A stretch of 64,000 bases of DNA from Rhizobium sp. CCGE531. GTDB taxonomy: Bacteria; Pseudomonadota; Alphaproteobacteria; Rhizobiales; Rhizobiaceae. The notes under the pieces are model-generated. The model did not search any database, was not told where the DNA came from, and was given only the letters and a program-made list of their open reading frames with translations. The DNA lies in NCBI RefSeq assembly GCF_003627795.1, contig NZ_CP032684.1, positions 1,961,001 to 2,025,000 of the forward strand, given 5' to 3'. A program made the position numbers and the translations under genes. Shown here piece after piece: positions 25,051-34,336 of this stretch; within the stretch, counting starts at the first letter, position 1, and every line of letters starts with the position of its first letter.

Positions 25051-25791
25051 TTGCGCAGCCGATTGCTTGATACCAGAAAACCCGAGAGAAAGTCACGAAC
25101 GAGCCATGCTCAGGTCGTCGACGATCTTGGCAAGGCGATCGTCTCCGGCGCCTTTCCGATCGGCACCATCCTCCCGGGCGACAGCGAGCTTCTGCAGCGA
25201 TTCAAAGTGTCTCGCACGGTCCTGCGCGAAAGTATGAAAACCCTGGCGGCAAAAGGGCTCGTCGTCCCTCGCGCACGCGTGGGCACTCGGGTCACCGAGA
25301 GAATTCATTGGAACATGTTCGATAACGAAGTCCTTAACTGGCACTTCGAGAGCGGGGTCAACAAGCAGTTCCTTCTCCATCTCTACGATATACGCATGGC
25401 TTTCGAGCCGTTCGCCGCCAGCCTGGTAGCGGAGCGGGCCAGCCGGGAAGACATCGATCTCTTGCGCCGGCTCGCGGCCTCCATGGCTGCTCCGCACCAT
25501 ACGTCGGACAGCCTTGCCGTTGCCGACCTGCATTTCCATCTGGCAATCACCGAAGCTTCGCAGAACCCGTTCATGCGGTCGCTCGGCGGGCTCATCGAGG
25601 CGGCGTTGGTCGGCATGTTCCGCATGAGCGCGCCACCTTCCAGCAACGGCTTCGCCAATATTGCCGACACGCATATGGCGATCGTCGATGCCATTGCGGC
25701 GCGGGACAGTCTGGCCGCGCACAAGGCCATGGAGTTCGTGATCATTGATGGGCGTCAGCACGTCCTCGAAGGTTTTGCCGCCCTTGCCTAG
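25051..25791 (+). CDS. GntR/FadR-family transcriptional regulator of the sugar importer
   Basis: 246 residues: N-terminal winged helix-turn-helix (GAFPIGTILPGDSELLQRF then VSRTVLRESMKTLAAKGLV) and C-terminal FCD ligand domain with the metal-binding-type residues in ADLHFHLAITEAS. Start is TTG at 25051 with GGAAGGA about 8 bases upstream; an ATG four bases earlier is in a frame that closes at once. Lying 16 bases after yjfF it is almost certainly in the same transcript and probably represses the importer until the sugar or a derivative binds. Confidence 0.87.
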   Translation: MRSRLLDTRKPERKSRTSHAQVVDDLGKAIVSGAFPIGTILPGDSELLQRFKVSRTVLRESMKTLAAKGLVVPRARVGTRVTERIHWNMFDNEVLNWHFESGVNKQFLLHLYDIRMAFEPFAASLVAERASREDIDLLRRLAASMAAPHHTSDSLAVADLHFHLAITEASQNPFMRSLGGLIEAALVGMFRMSAPPSSNGFANIADTHMAIVDAIAARDSLAAHKAMEFVIIDGRQHVLEGFAALA

Positions 25792-25833
25792 GCCTGATAT
25801 TCGTCTCTAATTCCGCCATAGTTCGCCGCTCGA

Positions 25834-25941
25834 CTAAAGCGCGTCGCGATTTTTCGGATACGCTTCTCGCGCTTTAGGTCTTTGATTTTGCGTATGTCAT
25901 TATCGCAAAACCGCTGCACACTTTTGCGCGATATGCTTTAG
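25834..25941 (+). repeat. RIME1-like intergenic palindromic element, copy 2
   Basis: 108 bases with ends CTAAAGC and GCTTTAG. The two inner palindromes are AAAGCGCG...CGCGCTTT and TATGTCATTATCG...GCGCGATATG. It sits 42 bases after the GntR stop and 63 before glmU, and differs from copies 1 and 3 mainly in the loop of the first palindrome. Confidence 0.88.
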
Positions 25942-26004
25942 TTGCTATGAGAGGGACTGTGCCCGTCAGCGGGCAATGCCTGATCGTATATCTCGGAGCC
26001 CGAA

Positions 26005-27366
26005 ATGGAACGCACCTGCCTCGCCATCATCCTCGCCGCCGGCGACAGTACCCGTATGAAATCGTCGATGTCGAAGGTTCTGCATCCGATCGCTAGTCGC
26101 CCCATGATCGCGCATGTGATGGAGGCGATCGCCAAGACGGATATTTCGGCGGCGGCGCTGGTTGTCGGGCGCAATGCCGAAGAGGTCAGCGCGGCAGCGT
26201 CGATCGGCGGCATCGCAGTCGAATCCTATCTGCAGAAGGAGCGCCTCGGCACCGGTCACGCCGTGCTTGCGGCGCGCGAGGCGATCGCGCGGGGGTATGA
26301 CGACATTCTCGTTGCCTACGGAGACGTGCCGCTGCTGACCGACGCGCCGCTTCGCGCCGCCCGCCAGGGGCTGGCCGAGGGCAATGACGTCGTGGTCATC
26401 GGCTTTCACACCGACAGCCCGAATGCTTATGGCCGGCTGCTGGTCAAGGATGGCGAGTTGATCGCGATCCGTGAAGCAAAGGATGCGACCGATGCCGAGC
26501 TGGCGGTGACCTGGTGCAATAGCGGCCTGATGGCGATCAACGGCCGCAAGGCGCTCGATCTGCTCGATCGCATCGGCAACGATAATGCCAAGGGCGAATA
26601 CTACCTCACCGATCTCGTCGAGATCGCCCGGTCGCTTGGCGGCCGCGCCGTGGCCGTCGATGCGCCCGAAGTCGAGATGACCGGCTGCAACAACCGCGCC
26701 GAACTCGCCTTCATCGAGCGTCTCTGGCAGGAGCGGCGCCGGCATGAGCTGATGCTGTCCGGTGTCACCATGATCGCGCCAGAGACCGTGTTTTTGGCCT
26801 ATGATACCGTCATCGGCCAGGACGCGTTGATCGAGCCGAACGTCGTGTTCGGCCCGGGAGCGGTCATCGAAGGCGGCGCGGTCGTCCATGCCTTCTCGCA
26901 TATCGAAGGAGCGCATGTCAGCGCGGGTGCTACCGTCGGGCCGTTTGCAAGGTTGCGCCCCGGCGCAGACCTCGCTCACGGCGCAAAGGTCGGCAATTTC
27001 TGCGAGGTCAAGAACGGCAAGATCGGCGAGGGCGCCAAGGTCAATCATCTGACCTATATCGGTGACGCGACGATCGGCGCCGGCAGTAATATCGGTGCGG
27101 GCACGATCACCTGCAATTATGACGGGGTCAACAAGTACGAGACCCATATCGGCGCCAACGCCTTCGTCGGCTCCAATTCTTCGCTGGTGGCGCCCATCCG
27201 CATCGGCGATGGTGCTTACATCGCCTCCGGCAGCGTCATCACCAACGACGTTCCCGCCGATGCGCTGGCCTTCGGGCGCGCGCGCCAGGAGGTGAAGCCG
27301 GAACGCGCCAAGGTCGTTCGCGAACGAGCCCTTGCTATCAAGGCAGCCAAGAAGGGCGGCCATTAA
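26005..27366 (+). CDS. glmU: Bifunctional UDP-GlcNAc pyrophosphorylase / GlcN-1-P acetyltransferase
   Basis: Makes UDP-N-acetylglucosamine for peptidoglycan and lipopolysaccharide. 453 residues: an N-terminal nucleotidyltransferase (residues 1-230; [33 protein letters not shown]) and a C-terminal left-handed beta-helix acetyltransferase (about 250-440; [35 protein letters not shown]). In the first loop the usual Pro of PKVLH is Ser (SKVLH). CGGAG precedes the ATG. It is 115 bases before glmS, forming the classical glmUS pair with a hairpin between. Confidence 0.96.
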   Translation: MERTCLAIILAAGDSTRMKSSMSKVLHPIASRPMIAHVMEAIAKTDISAAALVVGRNAEEVSAAASIGGIAVESYLQKERLGTGHAVLAAREAIARGYDDILVAYGDVPLLTDAPLRAARQGLAEGNDVVVIGFHTDSPNAYGRLLVKDGELIAIREAKDATDAELAVTWCNSGLMAINGRKALDLLDRIGNDNAKGEYYLTDLVEIARSLGGRAVAVDAPEVEMTGCNNRAELAFIERLWQERRRHELMLSGVTMIAPETVFLAYDTVIGQDALIEPNVVFGPGAVIEGGAVVHAFSHIEGAHVSAGATVGPFARLRPGADLAHGAKVGNFCEVKNGKIGEGAKVNHLTYIGDATIGAGSNIGAGTITCNYDGVNKYETHIGANAFVGSNSSLVAPIRIGDGAYIASGSVITNDVPADALAFGRARQEVKPERAKVVRERALAIKAAKKGGH

Positions 27367-27381
27367 ACCCTTGGGCGACCC

Positions 27382-27416
27382 CCGTAACGGTCCGAAATCG
27401 AAAGTGACCGTTACGG
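27382..27416 (+). other. Perfect inverted repeat between glmU and glmS
   Basis: CCGTAACGGTC (27382-27392) and GACCGTTACGG (27406-27416) are exact inverted repeats around 13 bases. No T run follows, so it is not a normal terminator; it may be a processing or regulatory hairpin in the glmUS transcript, or an operator for glmS. Confidence 0.55.
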
Positions 27417-27481
27417 CAATTGAGAAAATTGCAGGAATGATTAGGACTTGCCCTCATATCTGAGGCCAGACGGAGAGTTGT

Positions 27482-29308
27482 ATGTGCGGCATTGTTGGGA
27501 TCGTCGGAACGAAGCCCGTGGCGGAGCGCTTGGTGGATGCATTGCGGCGCCTCGAATACCGCGGCTATGATTCGGCGGGTGTCGCCACCATCCATGACGG
27601 CGTGATGGATCGCCGCCGCGCGGAAGGAAAGCTTTTCAACCTGGAGAAGCGGCTGGAGACGGAACCTCTGCCCGGCACGACGGGCATTGCCCACACTCGC
27701 TGGGCAACGCACGGCGTTCCGAACGAGACCAATGCCCACCCGCATTTCGTCGAGGGTGTTGCCGTCGTCCATAACGGCATCATCGAAAACTTCTCCGAAT
27801 TGCGCGAGGAACTGAAGGCCGAAGGCAAGGTATTTGCTTCGCAGACGGATACGGAAGTCGTTGCGCATCTGCTTGCAAACCATATTCGCGAAGGTCTCGA
27901 GCCCCGCGCCGCAATGCTGAAGATGCTGAACCGCGTGACCGGCGCCTATGCATTGGCCGTGATGTTTGAGAATGATCCTGACACGCTGATGGCGGCGCGT
28001 TCCGGCCCGCCGCTTGCCGTGGGTTACGGCAAGGGCGAAATGTTCCTCGGTTCGGATGCCATCGCCCTTGCGCCCTTCACCAACGAGATCACCTATCTCG
28101 TCGACGGCGACTGCGCGATCGTCACCCATGCCGGCGCGACCATTCTCGATTTCAACGGCAATGAAGTGACCAGGCCACGGCAGATTTCGCAGGCAACCGC
28201 CTATGTCGTCGACAAGGGCAATCATCGCCACTTCATGGAGAAGGAAATCTACGAGCAGCCGGAGGTCATCTCGCACGCGCTCAGCCAATATGTCGATTTC
28301 GCCAGCCATCGGGTACACCCAAGCGCATCGGCGATCGATTTCGAGAATGTCTCGGGCCTTGCGATATCAGCTTGCGGCACGGCTTATCTTGCCGGCTTGA
28401 TCGGAAAATACTGGTTCGAGCGCTACGCGCGCCTCCCGGTCGAAATCGACGTCGCCTCCGAGTTCCGCTACCGCGAGATGCCCCTGTTGCCTTCGCAGGC
28501 GGCGCTGTTCATTTCCCAGTCCGGCGAGACGGCCGATACGCTGGCCTCGCTGCGCTACTGCCGGGATCATGGTCTCAAAATCGGTGCGGTCGTCAACGTC
28601 AAGGAATCGACCATCGCGCGCGAAGCCGATGCCGTGTTTCCGATCATGGCCGGTCCAGAGATCGGCGTTGCCTCGACGAAGGCCTTCACTTGCCAGCTTG
28701 CCGTTCTCGCTTCGCTGGCGATCGGAGCGGGCGTCGCCCGTGGTACCGTCAGCGCCAAGGATGAGGAAGAGATGGTGCGCCATCTCGTCGAGATGCCACG
28801 CATCATGGCCAACGTCCTGAATGTCATCCAGCCGCAGATGGAAAGCCTGGCGCGCGAGATCTCGAAGTTCAAGGATGTACTCTATCTCGGTCGCGGCACC
28901 AGCTTCCCGCTCGCCATGGAAGGCGCGCTGAAGCTGAAGGAAATCTCCTACATCCACGCCGAGGGTTATGCGGCCGGCGAGCTGAAACACGGCCCGATCG
29001 CCCTGATCGACGAGAACATGCCGGTCATCGTCATCGCCCCGCATGACCGCTTCTTCGACAAGACCGTTTCCAACATGCAGGAAGTGGCGGCGCGTGGCGG
29101 CCGAATCATCTTCATCACGGATGAAGCGGGAGCAGCCGCCTCGACATTGCCGACGATGGCGACGATTACCTTGCCGGTCGTCGACGAGATCATCGCGCCG
29201 ATCATCTTCTCGCTGCCGATTCAGCTGCTTGCCTATCATACAGCTGTCTTCATGGGTACGGACGTCGATCAGCCGCGCAATCTCGCCAAATCGGTGACGG
29301 TGGAATAG
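27482..29308 (+). CDS. glmS: Glutamine-fructose-6-phosphate aminotransferase (isomerizing)
   Basis: First step of hexosamine synthesis: fructose-6-P plus glutamine to glucosamine-6-P. 608 residues. The N-terminus MCGIVGIVG exposes the catalytic Cys after Met removal; the glutaminase domain shows RRLEYRGYDSAG and HTRWATHG (residues about 26-80). Two SIS domains follow (ISACGTAYLAGLI and LFISQSGETADTLA; LYLGRGTSFPLAMEGALKLKE), and the C-terminus ends DQPRNLAKSVTVE, typical of the enzyme. GGAGAG lies just before the ATG. No glmS ribozyme is visible. Confidence 0.97.
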   Translation: MCGIVGIVGTKPVAERLVDALRRLEYRGYDSAGVATIHDGVMDRRRAEGKLFNLEKRLETEPLPGTTGIAHTRWATHGVPNETNAHPHFVEGVAVVHNGIIENFSELREELKAEGKVFASQTDTEVVAHLLANHIREGLEPRAAMLKMLNRVTGAYALAVMFENDPDTLMAARSGPPLAVGYGKGEMFLGSDAIALAPFTNEITYLVDGDCAIVTHAGATILDFNGNEVTRPRQISQATAYVVDKGNHRHFMEKEIYEQPEVISHALSQYVDFASHRVHPSASAIDFENVSGLAISACGTAYLAGLIGKYWFERYARLPVEIDVASEFRYREMPLLPSQAALFISQSGETADTLASLRYCRDHGLKIGAVVNVKESTIAREADAVFPIMAGPEIGVASTKAFTCQLAVLASLAIGAGVARGTVSAKDEEEMVRHLVEMPRIMANVLNVIQPQMESLAREISKFKDVLYLGRGTSFPLAMEGALKLKEISYIHAEGYAAGELKHGPIALIDENMPVIVIAPHDRFFDKTVSNMQEVAARGGRIIFITDEAGAAASTLPTMATITLPVVDEIIAPIIFSLPIQLLAYHTAVFMGTDVDQPRNLAKSVTVE

Positions 29309-29485
29309 GCTTCTCCGCAGGCCTCCTTTCGCAGTCACGTCGTCGTGAGCAGGGCGCCTGTTCGGCATGGCGGCGTGACTGGCTGGTTGAATGCCGCCCC
29401 AATTTCTGGCAGTCTTTCCGAAGGCGACGGTGGGGAGGATTTACCGGTCAGCGGTAGGCGACCGAACGGAGTTTTCGAGCGGCGA

Positions 29486-30187
29486 ATGACTGAAAAGCTC
29501 ATCAAAATGTCCCTGACCACGCGGATCAGAAACAATTTCCTGGCCGGTTTGATTATCTGCGCTCCGATTGCCATCACGCTCTGGCTGACCTGGTCCGTCG
29601 TGCATTGGGCCGATAGCTGGGTCCGCCCCTATATTCCCGCGCGCTACGACCCTGAGAGCTATCTCAATTTTGCCGTTCCCGGCACCGGCCTGCTGATCGC
29701 GATGATCTTCATCACGATCGTCGGTTTTCTCGCCAAGAACCTGATCGGCCAGAGCATCGTCCGCCTCGGCGAGTCGATCGTCAATCGCGTTCCGCTGGTG
29801 CGGACCATCTACAAGAGCGTCAAGCAGATCTTCGAGACCGTCCTGAAGGAGCAGGGCACGTCGTTCAAGAAGGTGGGTCTCATCGAATATCCGAGCCCCG
29901 GCCTCTGGTCCATGGTGTTCGTATCGACGGATGCCAAGGGCGAGATCGCCTCGAAATTCAACGCCATGGGCCAGGACATGGTCGCGGTCTTCCTGCCGCC
30001 GACACCCGTGCCCACGGCCGGCTTTCTAGTCTTCGTTCCGCGCGAAAAGATCACGATGCTCGACATGAGTCCTGAGGATGGCGCCAAGCTTCTGATTTCC
30101 GGTGGCCTGGTTTCGCCCGAATACAAGGAAGAGCTGGTCGCGGCGAAGGGACCGCCCAGGCCTGTTCCGATAAAGTCCCTGACTTAA
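29486..30187 (+). CDS. DUF502 membrane protein
   Basis: 233-residue protein of the DUF502 family, common in bacteria and of unknown function. Two membrane spans lie near the N-terminus (about residues 18-38 and 65-85), then a soluble domain with the conserved NRVPLVRTIYKSVKQ, GLIEYPSPGLWSMVFVS and PTPVPTAGFLVFVP. The ATG at 29486 gives a charged lead MTEKLIKMSLTTRIRN; an ATG at 29507 is an alternative. Its stop codon TAA is contributed by the left end of the third RIME-like element. Confidence 0.88.
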   Translation: MTEKLIKMSLTTRIRNNFLAGLIICAPIAITLWLTWSVVHWADSWVRPYIPARYDPESYLNFAVPGTGLLIAMIFITIVGFLAKNLIGQSIVRLGESIVNRVPLVRTIYKSVKQIFETVLKEQGTSFKKVGLIEYPSPGLWSMVFVSTDAKGEIASKFNAMGQDMVAVFLPPTPVPTAGFLVFVPREKITMLDMSPEDGAKLLISGGLVSPEYKEELVAAKGPPRPVPIKSLT

Positions 30188-30290
30188 AGCGCATCGCGGC
30201 TCCAAGATTCGCTCCAAGCGCTTTAGGCTCTTGATTTTGCGCATGTCGTTATCGCAAAACCGCTGCATATTGTCGCGCGACATGCTTTAG
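30184..30290 (+). repeat. RIME1-like intergenic palindromic element, copy 3
   Basis: 107 bases from TTAAAGC to GCTTTAG, aligned end to end with copies 1 and 2. AAAGCGC...GCGCTTT and GCATGTCGTTATCG...CGCGACATGC form the two palindromes. The DUF502 stop codon (30185-30187) lies inside its left terminal repeat. Confidence 0.87.
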
Positions 30291-30342
30291 AAACACACCC
30301 GTTCCTGTCACTCTGGTCGCCTGACTTCGCGTATCGCGCGAA

Positions 30343-30360
30343 CTGTCATGTCCCTATCAT
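30343..30360 (+). promoter_or_regulatory. Pho box (PhoB site) before phytase-like esterase
   Basis: CTGTCAT (30343-30349), GTCC, CTATCAT (30354-30360): two 7-base direct repeats 11 bases apart, differing from the PhoB consensus by one base. TTAGAT at 30370-30375 is correctly placed as a -10 box, so transcription would start near 30382. Confidence 0.65.
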
Positions 30361-30521
30361 ATTGACGCCTTAGATCGTCGTTGGGGACAGGCAATCGAAT
30401 GTATCTCATCATCGAATGTCCGGAGCGTCGGCGCCGGGCTGTTGTTCTTCGATGCGGTTCGAAAGCGGACCGGAGATGGATGCCATTGTCTCCATACGGA
30501 TTTTCATCGGAGGATATTGTC

Positions 30522-32015
30522 TTGAGATATATGCGTTCGAAGAGCTTGCCGCTGCTGTCGGCCGTGCTTGCCACATTTGTTTTCTCCGCGCCGGTCGCGG
30601 CGCTCGCGGATAGCTCCGTCGCGGTCCAAGGCGTGACGATCGTCAACAAGGGACGCGTCGCGGTCGGCCGCATCCCGGCCAACCTGCGTGACAAGTTCGG
30701 CGAGACCTTCGGTTCCGGTTCGGGCATGTCGATCGATGCCAAGAGCTGGGTTCGCAATGCCGACGGTACCTACAAGGGTTCGCTGTGGCTGCTGCCGGAC
30801 CGCGGCTACAATGCCGTCGGTACGACCGACTATCGTCCGCGCCTGAACACTATCGACGTCACTCTGAGCCCGGTCGCGCCCGGTGCGACGCCGCGGGCCG
30901 GCAAGGAGCAGGCAGGCGTCGATGCCAAGCTTGCCGACACCCTGCTTCTGAAGGACGACAAGGGCGCCGACACGACCGGCCTCGACCCGGCCAATGGCAG
31001 TCGCCATCCGGAAGGTAGCATGCCGCTGTTGCCCCAGGCGCCGAACGGCAAGGTCTCGCTCGACACCGAAGCCATCGCGCGTCTGCCTGATGGCACGATG
31101 TTCATCAGCGACGAGTACGGTCCTTACATCTACCGCTTCGCCGCCGATGGCCGCATGATGTCCGCCACTCCTCCGCCGGCTGCGCTGCTGCCGATGCGCA
31201 ACGGCGCCGTCAACTTCGCCTCCAACAACCCCGGTCCCGGCGAATCCGCTCCGGATCCGAAGGATCCGACCAGCGGCCGCCAGAACAACCAGGGCCTGGA
31301 AGGGATGTCGCTGACGCCGGACGGCAAGTTCCTGATTGCCGTGCTGCAGTCCGCGACTCGCCAGGATGGCGGCGATTCCAGCTCCACACGACAGAACACC
31401 CGCGCGCTGGTCTATGATGCCGCCGATCCGGCAAATCTGAAGCTGGTTCACGAATATGTCGTGCCGCTGCCGGTCTTCACCGATGCCAAGGGCAAGACGG
31501 CGGTCGCCGCCCAGAGCGAAATCGTTGCACTCTCGCCGCAGACATTCCTGATGCTGGCGCGTGACAGCAACAACGGTTATGGCGTGAAAGGCGATAAGTC
31601 GCTCTTCCGCAGCATCGTCGCTGTCGATGTCTCCACCGCCACCGATATTGCCGGCAAGTTCGATGCCGACAAGCCGGTCGCGCCCAAGGGCGTTCTCGAA
31701 GCCTCGGTGAAGCCGGCTGCAGTCAGCCAGTTCATCGACATCAACGACAGCGCCGATCTCGCCCGCTTCGGCCTTCACAACGGCGCGCCGAGCGACCGCA
31801 ACAACCTCTCGGAAAAGTGGGAGGCGATGTCGCTCTTGAGCGTCATGGATCCGAAGCAGCCGGATGATTACTTCCTGTTCGTCGCCAACGACAACGACTT
31901 CCTGACCCAGGACGGCTATCAGGTCGGCGCAGCCTACAAGGGTGACGGCGGAGGCGATGTCGACACCATGTTCCAGGTGTTCCAGGTCACCATTCCCGGC
32001 CTTTCTGCCAAGTAA
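30522..32015 (+). CDS. Exported phytase-like esterase
   Basis: 497-residue secreted protein with signal peptide (SLPLLSAVLATFVFSAPVAA, cleavage after ALA). The mature part fits the 'esterase-like activity of phytase' domain (PF13449), a beta-propeller-type fold, through FGSGSGMSIDAKSW, GSLWLLPDRGYNAVG, MFISDEYGPYIYRFA, NNQGLEGMSLTPDGKFL and DPKQPDDYFLFVANDNDF. TTG at 30522 has GGAGG 8 bases upstream; ATG at 30531 is the alternative, and both lie after the predicted PhoB-dependent transcription start. A role in releasing phosphate or cleaving phosphoesters outside the cell is inferred from domain and promoter. Confidence 0.85.
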   Translation: MRYMRSKSLPLLSAVLATFVFSAPVAALADSSVAVQGVTIVNKGRVAVGRIPANLRDKFGETFGSGSGMSIDAKSWVRNADGTYKGSLWLLPDRGYNAVGTTDYRPRLNTIDVTLSPVAPGATPRAGKEQAGVDAKLADTLLLKDDKGADTTGLDPANGSRHPEGSMPLLPQAPNGKVSLDTEAIARLPDGTMFISDEYGPYIYRFAADGRMMSATPPPAALLPMRNGAVNFASNNPGPGESAPDPKDPTSGRQNNQGLEGMSLTPDGKFLIAVLQSATRQDGGDSSSTRQNTRALVYDAADPANLKLVHEYVVPLPVFTDAKGKTAVAAQSEIVALSPQTFLMLARDSNNGYGVKGDKSLFRSIVAVDVSTATDIAGKFDADKPVAPKGVLEASVKPAAVSQFIDINDSADLARFGLHNGAPSDRNNLSEKWEAMSLLSVMDPKQPDDYFLFVANDNDFLTQDGYQVGAAYKGDGGGDVDTMFQVFQVTIPGLSAK

Positions 32016-32028
32016 TGCTCTTAAACAG

Positions 32029-32055
32029 GGACGGACGCGGTAAACGCGTCCGTCC
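32029..32055. terminator. Convergent hairpin between esterase and recG
   Basis: GGACGGACGCG and CGCGTCCGTCC pair perfectly (11 bp) around a five-base loop in the 42-base gap between two converging genes. No T run on either side, so termination may need Rho or be partial. Confidence 0.6.
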
Positions 32056-32057
32056 GC

Positions 32058-34163
32058 TCATCCCGCCCGCAGGAACCGGATCGCCTCGTCACGGCGGAAG
32101 AGATAGAGCAGGGTGCGAACCGCCATGCCACGCTCGCCCGTCAGCTCCGGGTCGCGCTCGATGAGATAGGCGGCATCTTTCCGGGCGATTTCCAGAAGAT
32201 CGGCATGGGCCTCAAGGCTGGCAATGCGGAAGCCGGGCGTGCCGGACTGGCGCGTACCGAGCAACTCGCCTTCGCCACGCAGCTTCAGATCTTCCTCGGC
32301 AATCCGGAAGCCGTCTTCGGTATCGCGCATGATCGACAGCCGGGCATGGCCGGTTTCCCCGAGCGGCCCCTTGTAGAGCAGGATACAGGTCGAGGCCTCG
32401 TCGCCGCGTCCGACCCGCCCGCGCAGCTGATGCAGCTGCGCCAGGCCGAAACGCTCCGCATGTTCGATGACCATGATCGTCGCATCGGGCACGTCGACAC
32501 CCACTTCGACGACCGTCGTTGCCACAAGCAGGCGGATCTCGCCATTCTTGAAGGCCATCATGACGGCATCTTTTTCCGGGCCGCTCATCCGGCCATGGAT
32601 GAGGCCGACGCCCGGGCCGAGCGCCTTGGTCAAGGTGTCATGGCGCTCCTCGACCGACATTAAATCGGATTCTTCGGATTCCTCCACAAGTGGGCATATC
32701 CAATAGGCTTTTTTGCCTTCCGTTAGCGCGCTTTTCAATCGCGCGACAATATCGCCGGTTCGCTCGTTCGGGATGGTGATCGTCTGGATCGGCTTGCGTC
32801 CCGCCGGCTTCTCGGTGAGCTTGGAAACATCCATATCGCCGAAGGCGGCGAGTACCAGGGTTCGCGGGATGGGCGTCGCAGTCATGACGAGCATATGCGG
32901 CGAGATGCCTTTTGCGGTCAGGCGCAGGCGCTGGTGAACGCCGAAGCGATGCTGCTCGTCGACGACAGCCAGCATGAGATTGGCATAGGCGACGCTATCC
33001 TGGAAGAGAGCGTGGGTGCCGATGATGATCTGCGCCTCACCGGAGGCAATGCGCTCTAGGATCGCATCCCGCTCGCGCCCCTTCGTGCGGCCCGTGAGGA
33101 CTTCGACGGAAAGGTTTGCACTTGCTGCAAATTTTGAAATCGTTGCATGATGTTGCCGGGCGAGAATTTCGGTCGGTGCCATCAACACGGCCTGGCCACC
33201 GCTTTCGATCACGGCAGCGATCGCCATCAACGCCACCAGCGTCTTGCCCGCACCGACATCGCCCTGCAGCAGCCGGAGCATGCGCTCGGTGCCTGCCATG
33301 TCCTTGAGAATATCGGCGACTGCATCGCGCTGACTATTCGTCATAGAGAAGGGTAGGGATTCCAGTATCTTGTCGCTGATTTCTCCAGTTGCAAGCACCG
33401 GCTGTCCCGCAACCTTGCGCAGCCTTTGGCGAACCAGAGAAAGTGACAATTGCCCCGCCAGGAATTCGTCATAGGCAAGCCGGCGGCGGGCTGGTGCCTG
33501 CGGATCGATATCGGCCGCGTCTCTTGGCGCATGCAGCATGTGGAAGCTGTCGGATATCGAGGGGAAACCCTGCTTCTGGGCAAGGGCAAGGTCATCCCAT
33601 TCTGGCAGTTGCGGGATGCGCGGCAACGCCGCCTCGATGGTCTTGCGCAGGAATTTCGGCGAGAGTCCTGCAGTCAACGGATAGACCGGTTCGACCAGCG
33701 GCAGGTTTTCCGCCTCGCTCTCGCGCATGATATAGTCCGGATGCACCATGGACGGACGGCCGTTGAACCAGTCGACCTTGCCGCTGACGGTGACGGTTTC
33801 ATCGATCGGCAGCTGCTTTTCGAGCCATTGCGCCTTGCCGCGGAAGAAGACCAGCGCAAGCTCGCCGGTTTCGTCATGCAGATAGACGCGATAGGGCACA
33901 TTGCTGCGCGGATTGGGCGGCGGCTGATGGCGATCGACGCGGCCGGTAATGGTGACGATGGCCCCCTGCGGCGCGCGGGCGATACCCGGCTGTTCGCGCC
34001 GGTCGATGATCGAATGCGGCGCGTGGAAAATAAGGTCGATGACGCGGCAATCGTCGATCGTTTCGCGGTCGAGCAGCTTCACCAGCAACTCGGATACCTT
34101 CGGCCCGACGCCGGGCAGCGAGGATATAGAGGCAAACAGCGGGTCGAGGATGGCGGGACGCAT
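32058..34163 (-). CDS. recG: ATP-dependent DNA helicase RecG
   Basis: Branch-migration helicase that remodels stalled forks and Holliday junctions. 701 residues: N-terminal wedge/OB region (LPGVGPKVSELL, then ITGRVDRHQPP, VSGKVDWFNGRPSMVHPDYI) and SF2 helicase core with Walker A GDVGAGKTLVALMAI, DEQH box (VVDEQHRFGVHQRL), TATPIPRTL and the conserved QLRGRVGRGDEAS of the RecG/Mfd group. ATG at 34163; a TTG 9 bases earlier is in frame. It diverges from sdhE-mfd, a typical rhizobial order. Confidence 0.96.
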   Translation of the reverse strand: MRPAILDPLFASISSLPGVGPKVSELLVKLLDRETIDDCRVIDLIFHAPHSIIDRREQPGIARAPQGAIVTITGRVDRHQPPPNPRSNVPYRVYLHDETGELALVFFRGKAQWLEKQLPIDETVTVSGKVDWFNGRPSMVHPDYIMRESEAENLPLVEPVYPLTAGLSPKFLRKTIEAALPRIPQLPEWDDLALAQKQGFPSISDSFHMLHAPRDAADIDPQAPARRRLAYDEFLAGQLSLSLVRQRLRKVAGQPVLATGEISDKILESLPFSMTNSQRDAVADILKDMAGTERMLRLLQGDVGAGKTLVALMAIAAVIESGGQAVLMAPTEILARQHHATISKFAASANLSVEVLTGRTKGRERDAILERIASGEAQIIIGTHALFQDSVAYANLMLAVVDEQHRFGVHQRLRLTAKGISPHMLVMTATPIPRTLVLAAFGDMDVSKLTEKPAGRKPIQTITIPNERTGDIVARLKSALTEGKKAYWICPLVEESEESDLMSVEERHDTLTKALGPGVGLIHGRMSGPEKDAVMMAFKNGEIRLLVATTVVEVGVDVPDATIMVIEHAERFGLAQLHQLRGRVGRGDEASTCILLYKGPLGETGHARLSIMRDTEDGFRIAEEDLKLRGEGELLGTRQSGTPGFRIASLEAHADLLEIARKDAAYLIERDPELTGERGMAVRTLLYLFRRDEAIRFLRAG

Positions 34164-34336
34164 GGTCGGCAAAATGCGACGGGCAGGGTGGACTTGGCAA
34201 GGGGCGGCTGGGAACTCGGCCGCATTGAGCCGAACACTCCCCGGAAAATTGCCTTCGAAGTGCTTTTTTTAGAAAAATCGGTTCCCACCTTTAACCGCTG
34301 GTTTTATAGAGACGCATCAACATAAAGGTGTTTTTG

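Noticed and set aside
25966..27363. 465-codon minus-strand frame opposite glmU
   Set aside because: Shadow frame of glmU, no independent support.
27417..27481. glmS ribozyme or other riboswitch before glmS
   Set aside because: The leader is too short and has none of the conserved ribozyme sequence; that ribozyme is known from Gram-positive bacteria.
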